Of a DNA stretch of 19,329 bases, positions 1 to 8,360 are shown piece by piece. Where the stretch lies: assembly GCA_003009815.1 (NCBI GenBank), contig PXPD01000007.1, forward strand, positions 1-19,329, read 5' to 3'. The stretch's first letter is position 1; each line of letters opens with the position of its first letter. The notes beneath the pieces are model-generated. The model ran no database searches and was not told where the DNA came from. It was given only the letters and a program-made list of their open reading frames with translations. The DNA comes from Nanohaloarchaea archaeon SW_4_43_9 (lineage in GTDB: Archaea; Nanohalarchaeota; Nanosalinia; Nanosalinales; Nanosalinaceae). The translations under genes and the position numbers were made by a program.

Positions 1-649
1 CTTCATCACTTTCAATCAGTTTTGCTGCGACAAGAGGACCGATAGTGTCTCCAATCGGAGCCTGATCAAGAAATGCTCTTGTGGCCTCTTTCTGCGCCTC
101 CGCAAGCTCCTTGTAGATCGGTATCATCATTGTAACCATCTGGACAAGGTAGATCATTTTTGTCTTTTTGATCAACTGTCTAAAATGTCTCATTACCTTG
201 AAGATTTGGTGTGTTCCCATGACTCCCTTGAAAGCCATGTTAAGATCCGCAAGTTCCTCTTCATCTTCTGTCTCCGCGTTTCCTTCAACGAACCGATTGA
301 ACTTGTCCTCTGATGAGTCTAGAACGTTTTCTAGTTTTCCGACCATCCCGGCCGGGTCGATACCGGTTGGTGCTGAGAACTTGAAATCTCTTAGGGAGTC
401 AAACTTTTTCCTGGTGTCGTTTTCTATGTCTGAAGCAAACTTGTCCAGGAATAAGACCTCGGTATCATTTCTGTATGTCTCTAAATCAACTAGGGCTGAC
501 TCCAGCTTCCTGTCGGCCTGCCAGATCATTATCCTAGGGAAGAATATTAGCAGAGCCGGAAGTATTAGGAATGAAAGTATCTGTACAATCATGAAGATTT
601 GCTGTAGAATTCCATCACCACCTATCGCAAAAAGTGCGTCAAAGACCAT
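1..649 (-). CDS. DUF1512 family membrane-associated protein (3' end cut by window)
   Basis: The minus strand is open from an ATG at 649 to the window edge, about 216 codons, so the C-terminus is missing. The N-terminus has one strongly hydrophobic segment (about residues 18-38, containing ILSFLILPALLIFFP), followed by an amphipathic helical region. Recognisable family blocks are the segment after the membrane helix (PRIMIWQADRKLE), the central PAGMVGKLENVLD block, FKVMRHFRQLIKKTK, and APIGDTIGPLVAAKLI near the window edge. These match my memory of DUF1512, an archaeal family of unknown function. The start is supported by a TATA-like element about 26 nt upstream and no Shine-Dalgarno, implying a leaderless message. 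The biochemical role is unknown; residence in or on the cytoplasmic membrane is inferred from the N-terminal helix. The open frame on the opposite strand here (168-662) is judged a shadow. Confidence 0.82.
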   Translation of the reverse strand, partial: MVFDALFAIGGDGILQQIFMIVQILSFLILPALLIFFPRIMIWQADRKLESALVDLETYRNDTEVLFLDKFASDIENDTRKKFDSLRDFKFSAPTGIDPAGMVGKLENVLDSSEDKFNRFVEGNAETEDEEELADLNMAFKGVMGTHQIFKVMRHFRQLIKKTKMIYLVQMVTMMIPIYKELAEAQKEATRAFLDQAPIGDTIGPLVAAKLIESDE

Positions 650-668
650 AGAAAACGGTTAATCTAAA

Positions 669-680
669 CCTTTATAATTG
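669..680 (-). promoter_or_regulatory. TATA-like promoter element of the DUF1512 gene
   Basis: Read on the minus strand this is AATTATAAAGG, centred about 26 nt before the ATG at 649. That spacing is what an archaeal leaderless transcript would show. No Shine-Dalgarno sequence lies between it and the start codon. Confidence 0.5.
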
Positions 681-928
681 CTGTCAACCACACTTTTTCA
701 GAGCCAAAAAGATGCTAAAACAGTTTCAGAAGGTCTATTAATCACTTTATAGATTCAGATGATAGAATAAGATAATCTACTTTTTCTGCCTGACTGATTC
801 AAGTTGGGAATCAATCATTAAATCTGCTGTCTGGATCAGTCTGTGTCAGGACTCTCTCTGACATACTTAGTTCATTCTCTAACCTGAAAACTTCTTCACT
901 ATGCTTTCAATTTTGCAGAGTAATTTAA
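681..928. other. Gene-free stretch with two small hairpins
   Basis: No credible coding frame or tRNA was seen here. It holds two perfect 6-bp inverted repeats: TGATTC/GAATCA at 795-813 (7-nt loop) and TGTCAG/CTGACA at 844-863 (8-nt loop). Read on the minus strand there is also a short T-tract near 704-710 that could serve as an archaeal U-tract terminator for the methyltransferase gene ending at 929. None of these is strong on its own. Confidence 0.35.
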
Positions 929-1492
929 TCAATCCTTATTCAGCTCTCCAAGCATTGAATCAACCTGGTCCGGTGAAGGATTCGAATGTATGACAGCAGA
1001 GAAAACTTTGTCTGGAAGCCTGTCTTTCAGCGCTCTTTTCTGGCCCTCTCTTACAGATTCTTTCTGATCCGGGCTATGAAAACAATGCATTAGTATCGCT
1101 GATGCATGACTCTGATTTATCGAGGGATATCTCCCGGTATCAATATGCAAAACTGTTTCACATAGCTCAAGTTCTTCATCAGTTAGGCCTGAGCTCTCTC
1201 TTCCAATCATAAGAGATGTTTCTTCAGAGGGCTGGAACTCTTTAGCTGAGACACCTCTACCGGGTTTAGTACCGACCACATAATTGAGATCATTCACTGC
1301 TTCCTCCACAGAGTCAAATATCCTGGCTTCCCGAAGCTTGTCTTGAGCGCTAGATGCAGTTTTCCTGGCCTCGGCTAGGTTGAAATCAGGGTTTACAATT
1401 CGGATATCATAATCGAAGTTAGCGGATAATCGGGCTATAAAGCCTGTATTCTCCGGTATCTCAGGTTCTACTAGGATTATTTTTCGTTTCAT
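929..1492 (-). CDS. trmJ: SPOUT-class RNA 2'-O-methyltransferase, TrmJ-like
   Basis: The 187-residue protein carries the three signature blocks of the SpoU/TrmH branch of SPOUT methyltransferases. These are VEPEIPENTGFIARLSANF (residues 8-26), IGRESSGLTDEEL (97-108) and the C-terminal knot YPSINQSHASAILMH (122-136), with the Asn and Ser that hold S-adenosylmethionine. TrmJ methylates the ribose of tRNA position 32; in archaea it uses Cm32/Um32 substrates. The C-terminal extension after the knot is short compared with bacterial TrmJ of about 240 residues, so a related tRNA or rRNA ribose methylase cannot be excluded. The gene lies 27 nt after the secreted-protein gene, with its own TATA-like element overlapping that gene's stop codon. 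Confidence 0.85.
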   Translation of the reverse strand: MKRKIILVEPEIPENTGFIARLSANFDYDIRIVNPDFNLAEARKTASSAQDKLREARIFDSVEEAVNDLNYVVGTKPGRGVSAKEFQPSEETSLMIGRESSGLTDEELELCETVLHIDTGRYPSINQSHASAILMHCFHSPDQKESVREGQKRALKDRLPDKVFSAVIHSNPSPDQVDSMLGELNKD

Positions 1493-1513
1493 GGAAAAAC
1501 CTGTTATTCAAAA

Positions 1514-1524
1514 CTCTTTTTAGC
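1514..1524 (-). promoter_or_regulatory. TATA-like element before the TrmJ-like gene
   Basis: On the minus strand the sequence GGCTAAAAAGA straddles the stop codon of the upstream gene. It is centred about 26 nt before the ATG at 1492. The spacing fits leaderless transcription, so the methyltransferase may be expressed independently of the envelope operon. Confidence 0.4.
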
Positions 1525-2200
1525 CACCGAATGTAAAGGAACCTGCTTCCAGCCTTGCCACTTCCCCATCCAGCACAAAAGTTGCATTTCTTGGATAAAC
1601 TGTAATATCGCCGGAGAAGGAGTTGATTTTCAGAGGTCTCGCGGAATTAAAGCTTGTAGACGCATTCTCTGATTCTATTGATCCCAATACCTGACCAAGA
1701 TTGATAGTTGATTCTTCAACTCCTCTTATCTCTAGTTTGGTGGTGTTGAAGCTCTGGCTTACAGGCGCCTGACCGGAAATATTCACGCCTGATGTCAAAA
1801 CACCCTGGACTGTACCGGATACAGTAGTCTCATTTACAGGTTTGAGAGTTCCTTCAAAACCATAGAACTCTATACCTGTATCTGATTCAATTACTTTATC
1901 TCCGAGCTGAACCCTGTCCGTTGAATTAGATCTAACTTTCGCACCGCCTTCTATATTCACTGTTTCCTCTTCGAGCTCCTGTACCCTCAGGTCAGCTTTA
2001 ACCTTGTTTTCAGGTTCAGGTGTATCTGTAACAATATTCCGAAGCTTCTGCAGAGGATTCTCCATCAACCCTTCAGGACTGAACTCATCTAACTCAGGTG
2101 CCTGCAGATCCATGTTTTGAGTGTTTGCTCCCTGACCTGTTGTAACCGCTATCGCTGTTAGCGTGGTCAAAACCGCTGCAAGAATTTTGCCGTCTAACAT
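1520..2200 (-). CDS. Secreted beta-rich protein of unknown function
   Basis: I do not recognise this 226-residue protein. Its N-terminus is a signal peptide or membrane anchor (MLDGKILAAVLTTLTAIAVTTG), followed by a mature part rich in Ser, Thr, Asn, Glu and Val with alternating beta-strand character and several N-X-S/T sequons. The last 100 residues look like a regular stack of short strands (for example VQGVLTSGVNISG and FSGDITVYPRNATFVLDG), which could be a beta-helix or bactofilin-like fold, but that is a guess. It is the last gene of the envelope operon, 32 nt after the multi-pass membrane protein. A TATA-like element sits about 27 nt before its ATG and a GGAGGA lies about 14 nt before it. 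Confidence 0.7.
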   Translation of the reverse strand: MLDGKILAAVLTTLTAIAVTTGQGANTQNMDLQAPELDEFSPEGLMENPLQKLRNIVTDTPEPENKVKADLRVQELEEETVNIEGGAKVRSNSTDRVQLGDKVIESDTGIEFYGFEGTLKPVNETTVSGTVQGVLTSGVNISGQAPVSQSFNTTKLEIRGVEESTINLGQVLGSIESENASTSFNSARPLKINSFSGDITVYPRNATFVLDGEVARLEAGSFTFGG

Positions 2201-2221
2201 ATTATCTACTTGAATTCCTCC

Positions 2222-2233
2222 GGATATAAAACC
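2222..2233 (-). promoter_or_regulatory. Internal TATA-like element in the envelope operon
   Basis: The minus strand reads GGTTTTATATCC, centred about 27 nt before the ATG at 2200. It is followed by a GGAGGA that is rather far from the start. The last gene of the operon may therefore also be transcribed alone. Confidence 0.35.
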
Positions 2234-2715
2234 TACTCGTCTTCAGAATCCTTCTTTACCTTGTCAAGGACGACTTCCTTTGTGGAATTAGAGTCTGTAT
2301 GACTGGAAGAGCTGGAGCCTTTCTTTCTTTCTATTTCCCGCTGATATTCTTTCAGCTTTACCTTTTTCCTGATTTTTTTATAGAGCCATATGAATGGTTT
2401 GACTACTAGTAGAAGTAGGTGGTACGGTATTTTAAGCAATGTTCTTGCCATTGAGTAAGCTGAGGCCAAAAAGCTATATGTCAGGTACAGTACTCCTCCT
2501 AGGAATGCGTATGTCAGCATCTGGTTGAATGAGAAACTGTAATTCAATACTTGAGATAGAGCGGCGTAGAAACCTGCCGAGAGCGCAGAAACTATTACTG
2601 TCTCGAAAACCATGCTCATTACCTTGAATGCTAACACGAACACAACTACAAGTAGCAGTATCAGAACTACAGTTGCCACATCTTGAGGTAGCTGTGATAT
2701 CACCGGTATATTCAT
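2233..2715 (-). CDS. Small multi-pass membrane protein, unknown function
   Basis: This 160-residue protein has a very hydrophobic segment at residues 14-34 (VATVVLILLLVVVFVLAFKV). At least two further hydrophobic stretches lie at about 38-60 and 66-86, with another partly amphipathic one around 98-112. The C-terminal 45 residues are charged: a Lys/Arg-rich stretch (KKIRKKVKLKEYQREIERKK), then a Ser-rich linker and an acidic end, probably cytoplasmic under the positive-inside rule. Its ATG overlaps the stop of the large surface protein by 4 nt (ATGA), so the two are translationally coupled and may form an envelope complex. No family is recognised. Confidence 0.75.
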   Translation of the reverse strand: MNIPVISQLPQDVATVVLILLLVVVFVLAFKVMSMVFETVIVSALSAGFYAALSQVLNYSFSFNQMLTYAFLGGVLYLTYSFLASAYSMARTLLKIPYHLLLLVVKPFIWLYKKIRKKVKLKEYQREIERKKGSSSSSHTDSNSTKEVVLDKVKKDSEDE

Positions 2716-5366
2716 CTACCTAACACCCTGTAAAGCGGGTCGCCTTTTTCAGGTATAATACTTGTGTATGCGATAAATCCTATGATTAAAAGTACGAAGA
2801 TGACTCCCGCTATAATTGGAAGCATTGAACTTTCATTTGAGGCAGGTGTTGAAGATCCCTGATTACCTGAATTAACTCTCGACTCAACTTGGTTTACTTC
2901 CGCCTTAGTTGCTTCGTAAACTCTTCCAGCTTCTTCGTACTCACCTGCCTGGTACAAGTTTTCGATCTCTGAAACATTTTGATATGCAGTATTCAGTATA
3001 TTCTGGTACTCATCATCTGAAACCTGAGGTTGTAGTCCCTCAATTCTACCTCGAAGTGTGGATGCCTGCTCTGAATAATCAGTCATTGCCTCTCCCATGA
3101 TTTCTACAACCTCAACAGCTTGATCATCAGATGACTCGGCTGTTACCCTTATTGAACCTGTGGAGGAGACCTCCGATATTGAAAGTTCAACATTTCTGCT
3201 TTCCCCGGGATCGAGTTCCACTGAATCAGCCTCAACAGTCATCTGATCTGATTCAAAGCTCACAGAATTAATCAATGCAGATCCCGTGTTCTCTATTTCT
3301 ACTTCCTCGGTTACTGAGTCATCGCTAGTTATAGTGCCGAGGTCTAGTGTAGAAGTGACAGAGAACTGAACCTCCCGGGATTCTGCATCTGAATCGAGTT
3401 CGACCGGGATTTCAGCATTCTCGACCTGGATTGTTCCCACGAAGTAACCTGATCCTGAAACGGTGTAGTTCAGGTTGGTAAACTGCTGGTTATTGCTAGA
3501 ATTCATCTCAACAGTTGCAGGATTGAAAGATATCAATGAAGATATGTTGCCGCTGGAAGACAGGTCAAGCTGTGTTGAATCATTCTCAGGTGCAAGGTAG
3601 TGAACTTTGAATTCTCTCTCAATCTCTCCGGTTTCATTCGTGGTCGCATTAAGATTTCCTAAAGTTTCCACACAGATAGTCGCATTCCGATAGTCGCATT
3701 CCGGAATACTGAGGTCTACGTCCACTGAATTGTTGTAAGAGCCGTCCGTAAGTGTTATGTCACCCGATCTCTCTACAACTTCTGTCATGTTAAATAATGC
3801 TGTTACATTGATCTCAGAATCAGCAGGTACGGATAGATTATCTGATCCGTTTACCCATGTGACGCCCTCGAGTTCATCAGAGTATTCTGCATCGAGTTCT
3901 AACTCTGATTCCTGAAGGTTCTCAACAGTGAAATTGTAACTGTAATTTTTCCCTGTCCTAACTGTATCATCAATCTCGCCTGAAATATTAAATGTCCGAT
4001 TAACTTCCTCTACAAAGAAGTTGTCTGAATCTGTTTTCTTACTTCCGTAGACATCTTCTGCCTCTACTTCTACTGTATAGGTGTCTTCCTCCCAGTCTGA
4101 TCCTATTTCAACATCTCTCTGGAATACTCCGTCTTGGTAATCCATATCTTCCAGTTTGAACTCCGAAAGATTCTCTGTCGAGTTCTTTACCGTTATATTT
4201 GCGTAAATTCTTGATGGATCAAGTGGTCTTGAGGAGAAGTATTTTCCGAAAGCCACCTCCAGATTGTATTCTCCTCCTTGTTGTGCTGTTGAAGATGCTC
4301 CGAAATTGATGTCATATGTTCTGACTGTAATATTTCTTTTAGTTACAGCATCCTTTTCAGTACCTGTTGCATTGTAAACTAACTGGACATCTTCACCGAA
4401 TGCAGTTGTATTGAGGTCAGGAAGAGTTAGATCTGACTGATAGATATCATTGTTTTGCTCCATTTCCTTTACCGTGAAATTTTGCCATGAACTATTTGAC
4501 CTGTTCCAGAGGTTCAGTGTAAGATTAACTGAATTAGGTGTGTCTCCAGTTACATTGTATGATGTGGAGATCTCTGCCTCTCTTTCACATTCAGTGAAAA
4601 ATGAAGAGTCATTGCAAGTTCCTGAAGATTCCAGTTCTTCTATTTCTCCCGACATCACAGGATTGGTTTCAACTGGAAGAGTAAAGGATGCTTCAGAATT
4701 GAGGATGGAATCACCCTTGTTTGTTACATTTACATGCATGAGATAACTGGCATCGTAGACATCGGGCACATTTATTTGAGAGTTGTAGTATTCTGAACCA
4801 TCTTGATTTCCAAGCTCCTGTATTTCATGTGTCTCTGTACCATTTGTAAAGTATATATTTACGGTAGCTCCTTCTTCTGGTTCATCGTTCCATTCATCGG
4901 TTACATTGACCCGTACATTGACGGTGTCTCCAGGGGGTAGATTGGTACTAGTATCGGATAGAAGTTCAACACTGTAGTTTCCAAACTGGAGGTTTTCAGT
5001 ATTGTGGAATTCGTCTCCGGTACCTGAAGTTTCCTGAAGTGTGTAGTTTATTGTGCCTCCTTCGGAAGTATCTGGAGTGATATCTGCATACCAGTATCCT
5101 TCCGAAAGGTGCTGCATACTGGCTTCATCTCCTCCTGAAGCGTTGTATGTATAGGTAAAGTTGAAGCCGGATATATCATCTGAATTTACTGACTCTCCAC
5201 TATCGGTAAGATTAATCATTCTGGAGGAATCTGAAAGATCACCTACAAATTCTACAGAATACGGCTCATTTAAGGGAGTTATAGTATAAGCTGAAGCTGT
5301 TCCTATCAAAAAGACAATCGAAGCTAAAAGCATCAGAGAACTGAAAATCCTGTTTTTGGCATACAT
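2712..5366 (-). CDS. Large sequon-rich surface protein with C-terminal membrane anchor
   Basis: The predicted product is 884 residues. It starts with a Sec signal peptide ending in ...FLIGTASA and finishes with a transmembrane helix (MLPIIAGVIFVLLIIGFIAY) followed by a short tail ending GDPLYRVLGR. Between them are several dozen N-X-S/T sequons and a chain of Ig-like/macroglobulin-type beta domains. Three successive units resemble each other in outline: strands, a D/N-rich turn with Y or F, then a V/L-rich strand. A region of beta sandwiches follows, then a predicted helical or coiled stalk before the anchor. I choose the ATG at 5366 over one at 5432. The signal peptide then begins normally, a TATA-like element lies about 25 nt upstream, and overlap with the methyltransferase gene is avoided. 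Likely an S-layer-like or adhesive glycoprotein; function is inference. Confidence 0.8.
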   Translation of the reverse strand: MYAKNRIFSSLMLLASIVFLIGTASAYTITPLNEPYSVEFVGDLSDSSRMINLTDSGESVNSDDISGFNFTYTYNASGGDEASMQHLSEGYWYADITPDTSEGGTINYTLQETSGTGDEFHNTENLQFGNYSVELLSDTSTNLPPGDTVNVRVNVTDEWNDEPEEGATVNIYFTNGTETHEIQELGNQDGSEYYNSQINVPDVYDASYLMHVNVTNKGDSILNSEASFTLPVETNPVMSGEIEELESSGTCNDSSFFTECEREAEISTSYNVTGDTPNSVNLTLNLWNRSNSSWQNFTVKEMEQNNDIYQSDLTLPDLNTTAFGEDVQLVYNATGTEKDAVTKRNITVRTYDINFGASSTAQQGGEYNLEVAFGKYFSSRPLDPSRIYANITVKNSTENLSEFKLEDMDYQDGVFQRDVEIGSDWEEDTYTVEVEAEDVYGSKKTDSDNFFVEEVNRTFNISGEIDDTVRTGKNYSYNFTVENLQESELELDAEYSDELEGVTWVNGSDNLSVPADSEINVTALFNMTEVVERSGDITLTDGSYNNSVDVDLSIPECDYRNATICVETLGNLNATTNETGEIEREFKVHYLAPENDSTQLDLSSSGNISSLISFNPATVEMNSSNNQQFTNLNYTVSGSGYFVGTIQVENAEIPVELDSDAESREVQFSVTSTLDLGTITSDDSVTEEVEIENTGSALINSVSFESDQMTVEADSVELDPGESRNVELSISEVSSTGSIRVTAESSDDQAVEVVEIMGEAMTDYSEQASTLRGRIEGLQPQVSDDEYQNILNTAYQNVSEIENLYQAGEYEEAGRVYEATKAEVNQVESRVNSGNQGSSTPASNESSMLPIIAGVIFVLLIIGFIAYTSIIPEKGDPLYRVLGR
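3675..3702 (-). repeat. Perfect 14-bp tandem duplication inside the surface-protein gene
   Basis: The plus-strand unit gatagtcgcattcc occurs twice head to tail. Because 14 is not a multiple of 3, the two copies are read in different frames, giving the protein segment ECDYRNATIC. The reading frame stays open on both sides. Confidence 0.85.
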
Positions 5367-5382
5367 ATAGAGTAGGATTGGA

Positions 5383-5400
5383 TTTGTATAGTTAAAAAAT
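5383..5400 (-). promoter_or_regulatory. TATA-like promoter of the envelope operon
   Basis: The minus strand reads ATTTTTTAACTATACAAA, centred about 25 nt before the ATG at 5366. It lies immediately after the stop codon of the methyltransferase gene. It supports the internal ATG as the true start of the large surface protein. Confidence 0.45.
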
Positions 5401-5922
5401 CTAGTTATAGAGGGCAATGTAGAGAGTTTCAAACCATAACTCTTTAGATTCTACTATATCAAGTCTGTAACCGTCAATAATTTTTTCATAATCAGCTCTG
5501 TTTGAGAGAACAACTAGTGCGTAACCGTCCTCTTTGAGGTAGTCATCAACTTTATCCAGAAATCTTTCAGTTAACTCAGTTCCCTTTTTCCCTCCGCACC
5601 AAATTCTATTATCATCAACTTCTTCTCCTGGAAGATAAGGAGGGTTAAACACTATCAGATCAAAACTTTCATCCAAGTTCTCAAATAAATCTGACTCAAT
5701 AACTTGGATTTCCAGATCTTCTTCCTTTGACTTCCTGGAAACCTTCTCTACAGCCTCAGGGTTAATGTCGATAGCTGCGGCTTCAGCTCCTTTTCTTGCC
5801 ATCTCCAGAGCTATGACACCTGAACCCGTTCCCATATCAAGAGCTTTCTTTCCCTGGAGATCTAGTTCAGATACATAGTTCTTCAAAAGAAATGAATCCT
5901 TATCTGGCCTGTAAACCGTCAT
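5401..5922 (-). CDS. HemK/Mtq2-type protein glutamine methyltransferase
   Basis: This 173-residue class I methyltransferase has the N-terminal block YRPDKDSFLL (residues 4-13), the SAM-binding motif LDMGTGSGVIAL (28-39), an acidic loop after strand 2 (DINPEA) and the catalytic NPPY tetrapeptide (93-96). This set matches N6AMT1/Mtq2, which methylates the Gln of the GGQ motif in class I release factor aRF1 of archaea and eRF1 of eukaryotes. The substrate is inferred from the family. The gene overlaps the stop of pyrG by 4 nt (ATGA), so it is the second gene of a pyrG operon. It is somewhat short, but no key motif is missing. Confidence 0.82.
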   Translation of the reverse strand: MTVYRPDKDSFLLKNYVSELDLQGKKALDMGTGSGVIALEMARKGAEAAAIDINPEAVEKVSRKSKEEDLEIQVIESDLFENLDESFDLIVFNPPYLPGEEVDDNRIWCGGKKGTELTERFLDKVDDYLKEDGYALVVLSNRADYEKIIDGYRLDIVESKELWFETLYIALYN

Positions 5923-7490
5923 TTGCTGATCTGTTCTACGAACTCGAGATAGAGAGGGTTTGGTTCCTCAAAGCTTGAAGTGAACTCAGGGTGTGCCTGC
6001 GTTCCGATAAAGAACGGGTGATCCCTTTTCTCCAGATACTCGGCGAGATCTTTATTCTCAGTGGAGAATCCTGAAATCCTCATGCCTCCATTCTGAAGCT
6101 TATCATGGTACTCCGGATTCACCTCATATCTATGTCTATGGCGTTCTACGACTCTTTCAGATCCATATATTCTCTTAACCTTCCCTTCTACTTCGGCTTC
6201 GTAGGCTCCAAGCCTCATAGTTCCTCCCATCTCTTCTATATCTTTCTGGCCTGGAAGCTCCGCGATAACCTTGTGTTCCTCACCGTTCTCAAACTCTTCC
6301 GAGACTGCATCCATTCCCTTGCAACTCCTGAGATACTCGATCACTATTAGCTGCATACCATAACACAGCCCGAGAATCGGTATGTTATTCTCCCGGCAGT
6401 AACGGATTACCTCCATCTTCCCTTCAACTCCTCTAGAACCAAATCCGCCAGGAATGATTATACCGTCATAATCATCTATATTTTCCAGTTGCAGATCCTC
6501 CGTATCCCTGTAATCTATCTTCACTGAGCCTCCGAGCTCGGCAGAGGCATGTTTCAGCGCTTCTTCGATTGATACGTAGGAGTCATTCATCGCTGTGTAT
6601 TTCCCGAATATGGCTACAGACGCAATGGATTCTGATGCAAGATTTTCAACCCGCGCCTTCCATTCGCCAAGGCCGGAGGTTCTATCCGGTAACTCCAGCT
6701 TCTCCGATATCATTTTATCGGCGTTCTGCTCGTCGAAAAGTATCGGCAGCCTATAAACTGTGTCCACGTTAGGATCAGACACCACTTCTCGCTGATCAAC
6801 ATCGCAGAAGAGTGCTATCTTCTCCTGAACAGATTCTTCCAGCAAATCTTTGCTTCTACCAACTATCATATCCGGCTCAAGCCCTACCTCTCTCAAGTCC
6901 CTCACCGAGTGCTGTGTTGGTTTGGTTTTCTGCTCTCCGGTTGTCTCCAGATAAGGAACCAGTGTCGTATGAATCAAGTAGGTATCTTCCTCTGGAAGTT
7001 CGGAACGCATCTGTCTAGCCGCCTCAAGGTAGAACTGGTTCTCCATATCACCGACCGTACCACCGATTTCAATTATAACAATATCGGTATCCTCCTCTTC
7101 AGCAGACTCCTTCCAGCTGTTCTTTATCTCATCGGTTACATGAGGAACCATCTGAACGGTCTTCCCAAGATACTCACCTTTCCTCTCCCTCTCTATTACA
7201 TTCTGGAATATCTTTCCCGAGGTCAGATTCCAATCTCCTTTTGTTTCAATGCCGAGGAATCTCTCGTAGTGGCCGAAATCCATGTCGACCTCAGTACCGT
7301 CCTCTAAGACGAATACTTCGCCGTGTTCATGAGGATTCATCGTCCCGGGATCGACGTTGAGGTAGCCGTCACATTTGATCGGGACAACCTCCTGTTCCCG
7401 GAGCTGTAGAAGTTTTGAAATGCTTGCGCTTACCAGTCCTTTTCCTAGACCTGAAAGAACTCCCCCTGTAACGAAAATCCACTTCGGCAT
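5919..7490 (-). CDS. pyrG: CTP synthase
   Basis: The 523-residue protein is close to the usual family length. It makes CTP from UTP, ATP and glutamine-derived ammonia. The synthetase half has [13 protein letters not shown] (residues 6-18), the [15 protein letters not shown] block (48-61) and DFGHYERF (71-78). The glutamine amidotransferase half has GGFGSRG, the nucleophile in GLCYGMQ (Cys376) and the His/Glu pair in AHPEF (His500, Glu502). The nucleophile elbow is CYGMQ rather than the common CLGMQ, a mild substitution. A TATA-like element about 25 nt before the ATG and no Shine-Dalgarno suggest a leaderless transcript that continues into the methyltransferase gene. Confidence 0.97.
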   Translation of the reverse strand: MPKWIFVTGGVLSGLGKGLVSASISKLLQLREQEVVPIKCDGYLNVDPGTMNPHEHGEVFVLEDGTEVDMDFGHYERFLGIETKGDWNLTSGKIFQNVIERERKGEYLGKTVQMVPHVTDEIKNSWKESAEEEDTDIVIIEIGGTVGDMENQFYLEAARQMRSELPEEDTYLIHTTLVPYLETTGEQKTKPTQHSVRDLREVGLEPDMIVGRSKDLLEESVQEKIALFCDVDQREVVSDPNVDTVYRLPILFDEQNADKMISEKLELPDRTSGLGEWKARVENLASESIASVAIFGKYTAMNDSYVSIEEALKHASAELGGSVKIDYRDTEDLQLENIDDYDGIIIPGGFGSRGVEGKMEVIRYCRENNIPILGLCYGMQLIVIEYLRSCKGMDAVSEEFENGEEHKVIAELPGQKDIEEMGGTMRLGAYEAEVEGKVKRIYGSERVVERHRHRYEVNPEYHDKLQNGGMRISGFSTENKDLAEYLEKRDHPFFIGTQAHPEFTSSFEEPNPLYLEFVEQISK

Positions 7491-7508
7491 AATATACTTC
7501 GATCAACT

Positions 7509-7522
7509 GGAAATAAATATGA
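7509..7522 (-). promoter_or_regulatory. TATA-like promoter of pyrG
   Basis: On the minus strand the segment CATATTTATTTCCA is centred about 25 nt before the pyrG ATG. It lies in the 49-nt gap after ksgA, so pyrG can be transcribed on its own. Confidence 0.45.
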
Positions 7523-7539
7523 AACGGTTGACCAGCATT

Positions 7540-8334
7540 TCAAATCTTGTCCTGAAGGAATCTGGCGATCTCCTTTAACTGGATTATCTCTAGATCGTTG
7601 ACTCTTTTCTCGGAGTTAGGTAGTTCGTCTCTGAGATCTTTCGCCTCGTCTTTGGTGATCTCCAGGATATGTCGGGCGTCGACAAATGCATTCCTTGTTT
7701 TCTTCCTTTTGTGTGTGAATAGCGCTCTGACAATCTTGAAGAAGAAATCCTCGTTCTCCACTCCATGCCTGTCCCTGTTTGGATATAGTTTGATTATCGC
7801 AGCATTTACATCGGGCGCAGGTTTGAAGCTTGATGCCGGAACTTCTCTCAGTTTAACCGGAATAAAGTAATAGTTGACGAGAACTGTGAATCTTCCGTAG
7901 TCTGGTTCCCCCGGCTCCGCAACAATTCTATCCGCTAGATCTTCCTGTATTATAAGTGCGCTCTGCACCTGTTTCCGGCCTAGTTCCTCGATAATTTCTG
8001 AGGAGAGATGGAATGGGATGTTTGCAACACAGCGATCAATATTATCGAAGTCATATTCAAGAATATCTCCTTCAACGACCTCTAGATTCAGATTACCGAA
8101 CTCCTTTTTTAGATGGTTTGCAAGCACCGAGTTGTTTTCAACTGCGTAGACTTTCTCTGCTTTCTTGGAGAGCTTCGATGTTATTGCGCCTGTCCCGGCG
8201 CCTATCTCCAGTACTTGTTTATCCTCTACCTCTCCGGCTTCTACCAGCGCCTCTACTGTTACTTCAGAAACTAGGAAGTTCTGTCCTTTGACAGGTTTTA
8301 TACCGAGTTCTCTAAGAGTTTTTTCTGTATCCAT
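7540..8334 (-). CDS. ksgA: 16S rRNA dimethyladenosine transferase (KsgA/Dim1)
   Basis: This 264-residue protein dimethylates the two adjacent adenosines in the terminal helix of 16S rRNA. Visible blocks are GQNFL (residues 17-21), the SAM-binding LEIGAGTGAIT (42-52), the catalytic loop NIPFHL (105-110), the block QEDLADRIVAEPGEPDYGRF and the SFKPAPDV loop with the C-terminal substrate domain. In most family members the catalytic loop is N-[IL]-P-Y-[NQ]-[IL]-S. Here Phe replaces Tyr and His replaces Asn/Gln, an unusual but aromatic-preserving change. The gene starts 23 nt after the DUF655 gene. Confidence 0.94.
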   Translation of the reverse strand: MDTEKTLRELGIKPVKGQNFLVSEVTVEALVEAGEVEDKQVLEIGAGTGAITSKLSKKAEKVYAVENNSVLANHLKKEFGNLNLEVVEGDILEYDFDNIDRCVANIPFHLSSEIIEELGRKQVQSALIIQEDLADRIVAEPGEPDYGRFTVLVNYYFIPVKLREVPASSFKPAPDVNAAIIKLYPNRDRHGVENEDFFFKIVRALFTHKRKKTRNAFVDARHILEITKDEAKDLRDELPNSEKRVNDLEIIQLKEIARFLQDKI

Positions 8335-8345
8335 TATTTCAGCTG

Positions 8346-8360
8346 AGAAAATATTTTTCA
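8346..8360 (-). promoter_or_regulatory. Possible TATA-like element before ksgA
   Basis: The minus strand reads TGAAAAATATTTTCT, overlapping the stop codon of the preceding gene. It is centred about 19-22 nt before the ksgA ATG, slightly closer than the other elements in this window. No Shine-Dalgarno is seen. Confidence 0.25.

Noticed and set aside
168..662. Long plus-strand open frame opposite the DUF1512 gene
   Set aside because: The Ser-rich, low-complexity translation is antisense to a recognisable conserved family and has no family match of its own.
5367..5432. Longer start for the large surface protein
   Set aside because: It would put 22 residues before the signal peptide and overlap the preceding gene. 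The TATA-like element fits the ATG at 5366.
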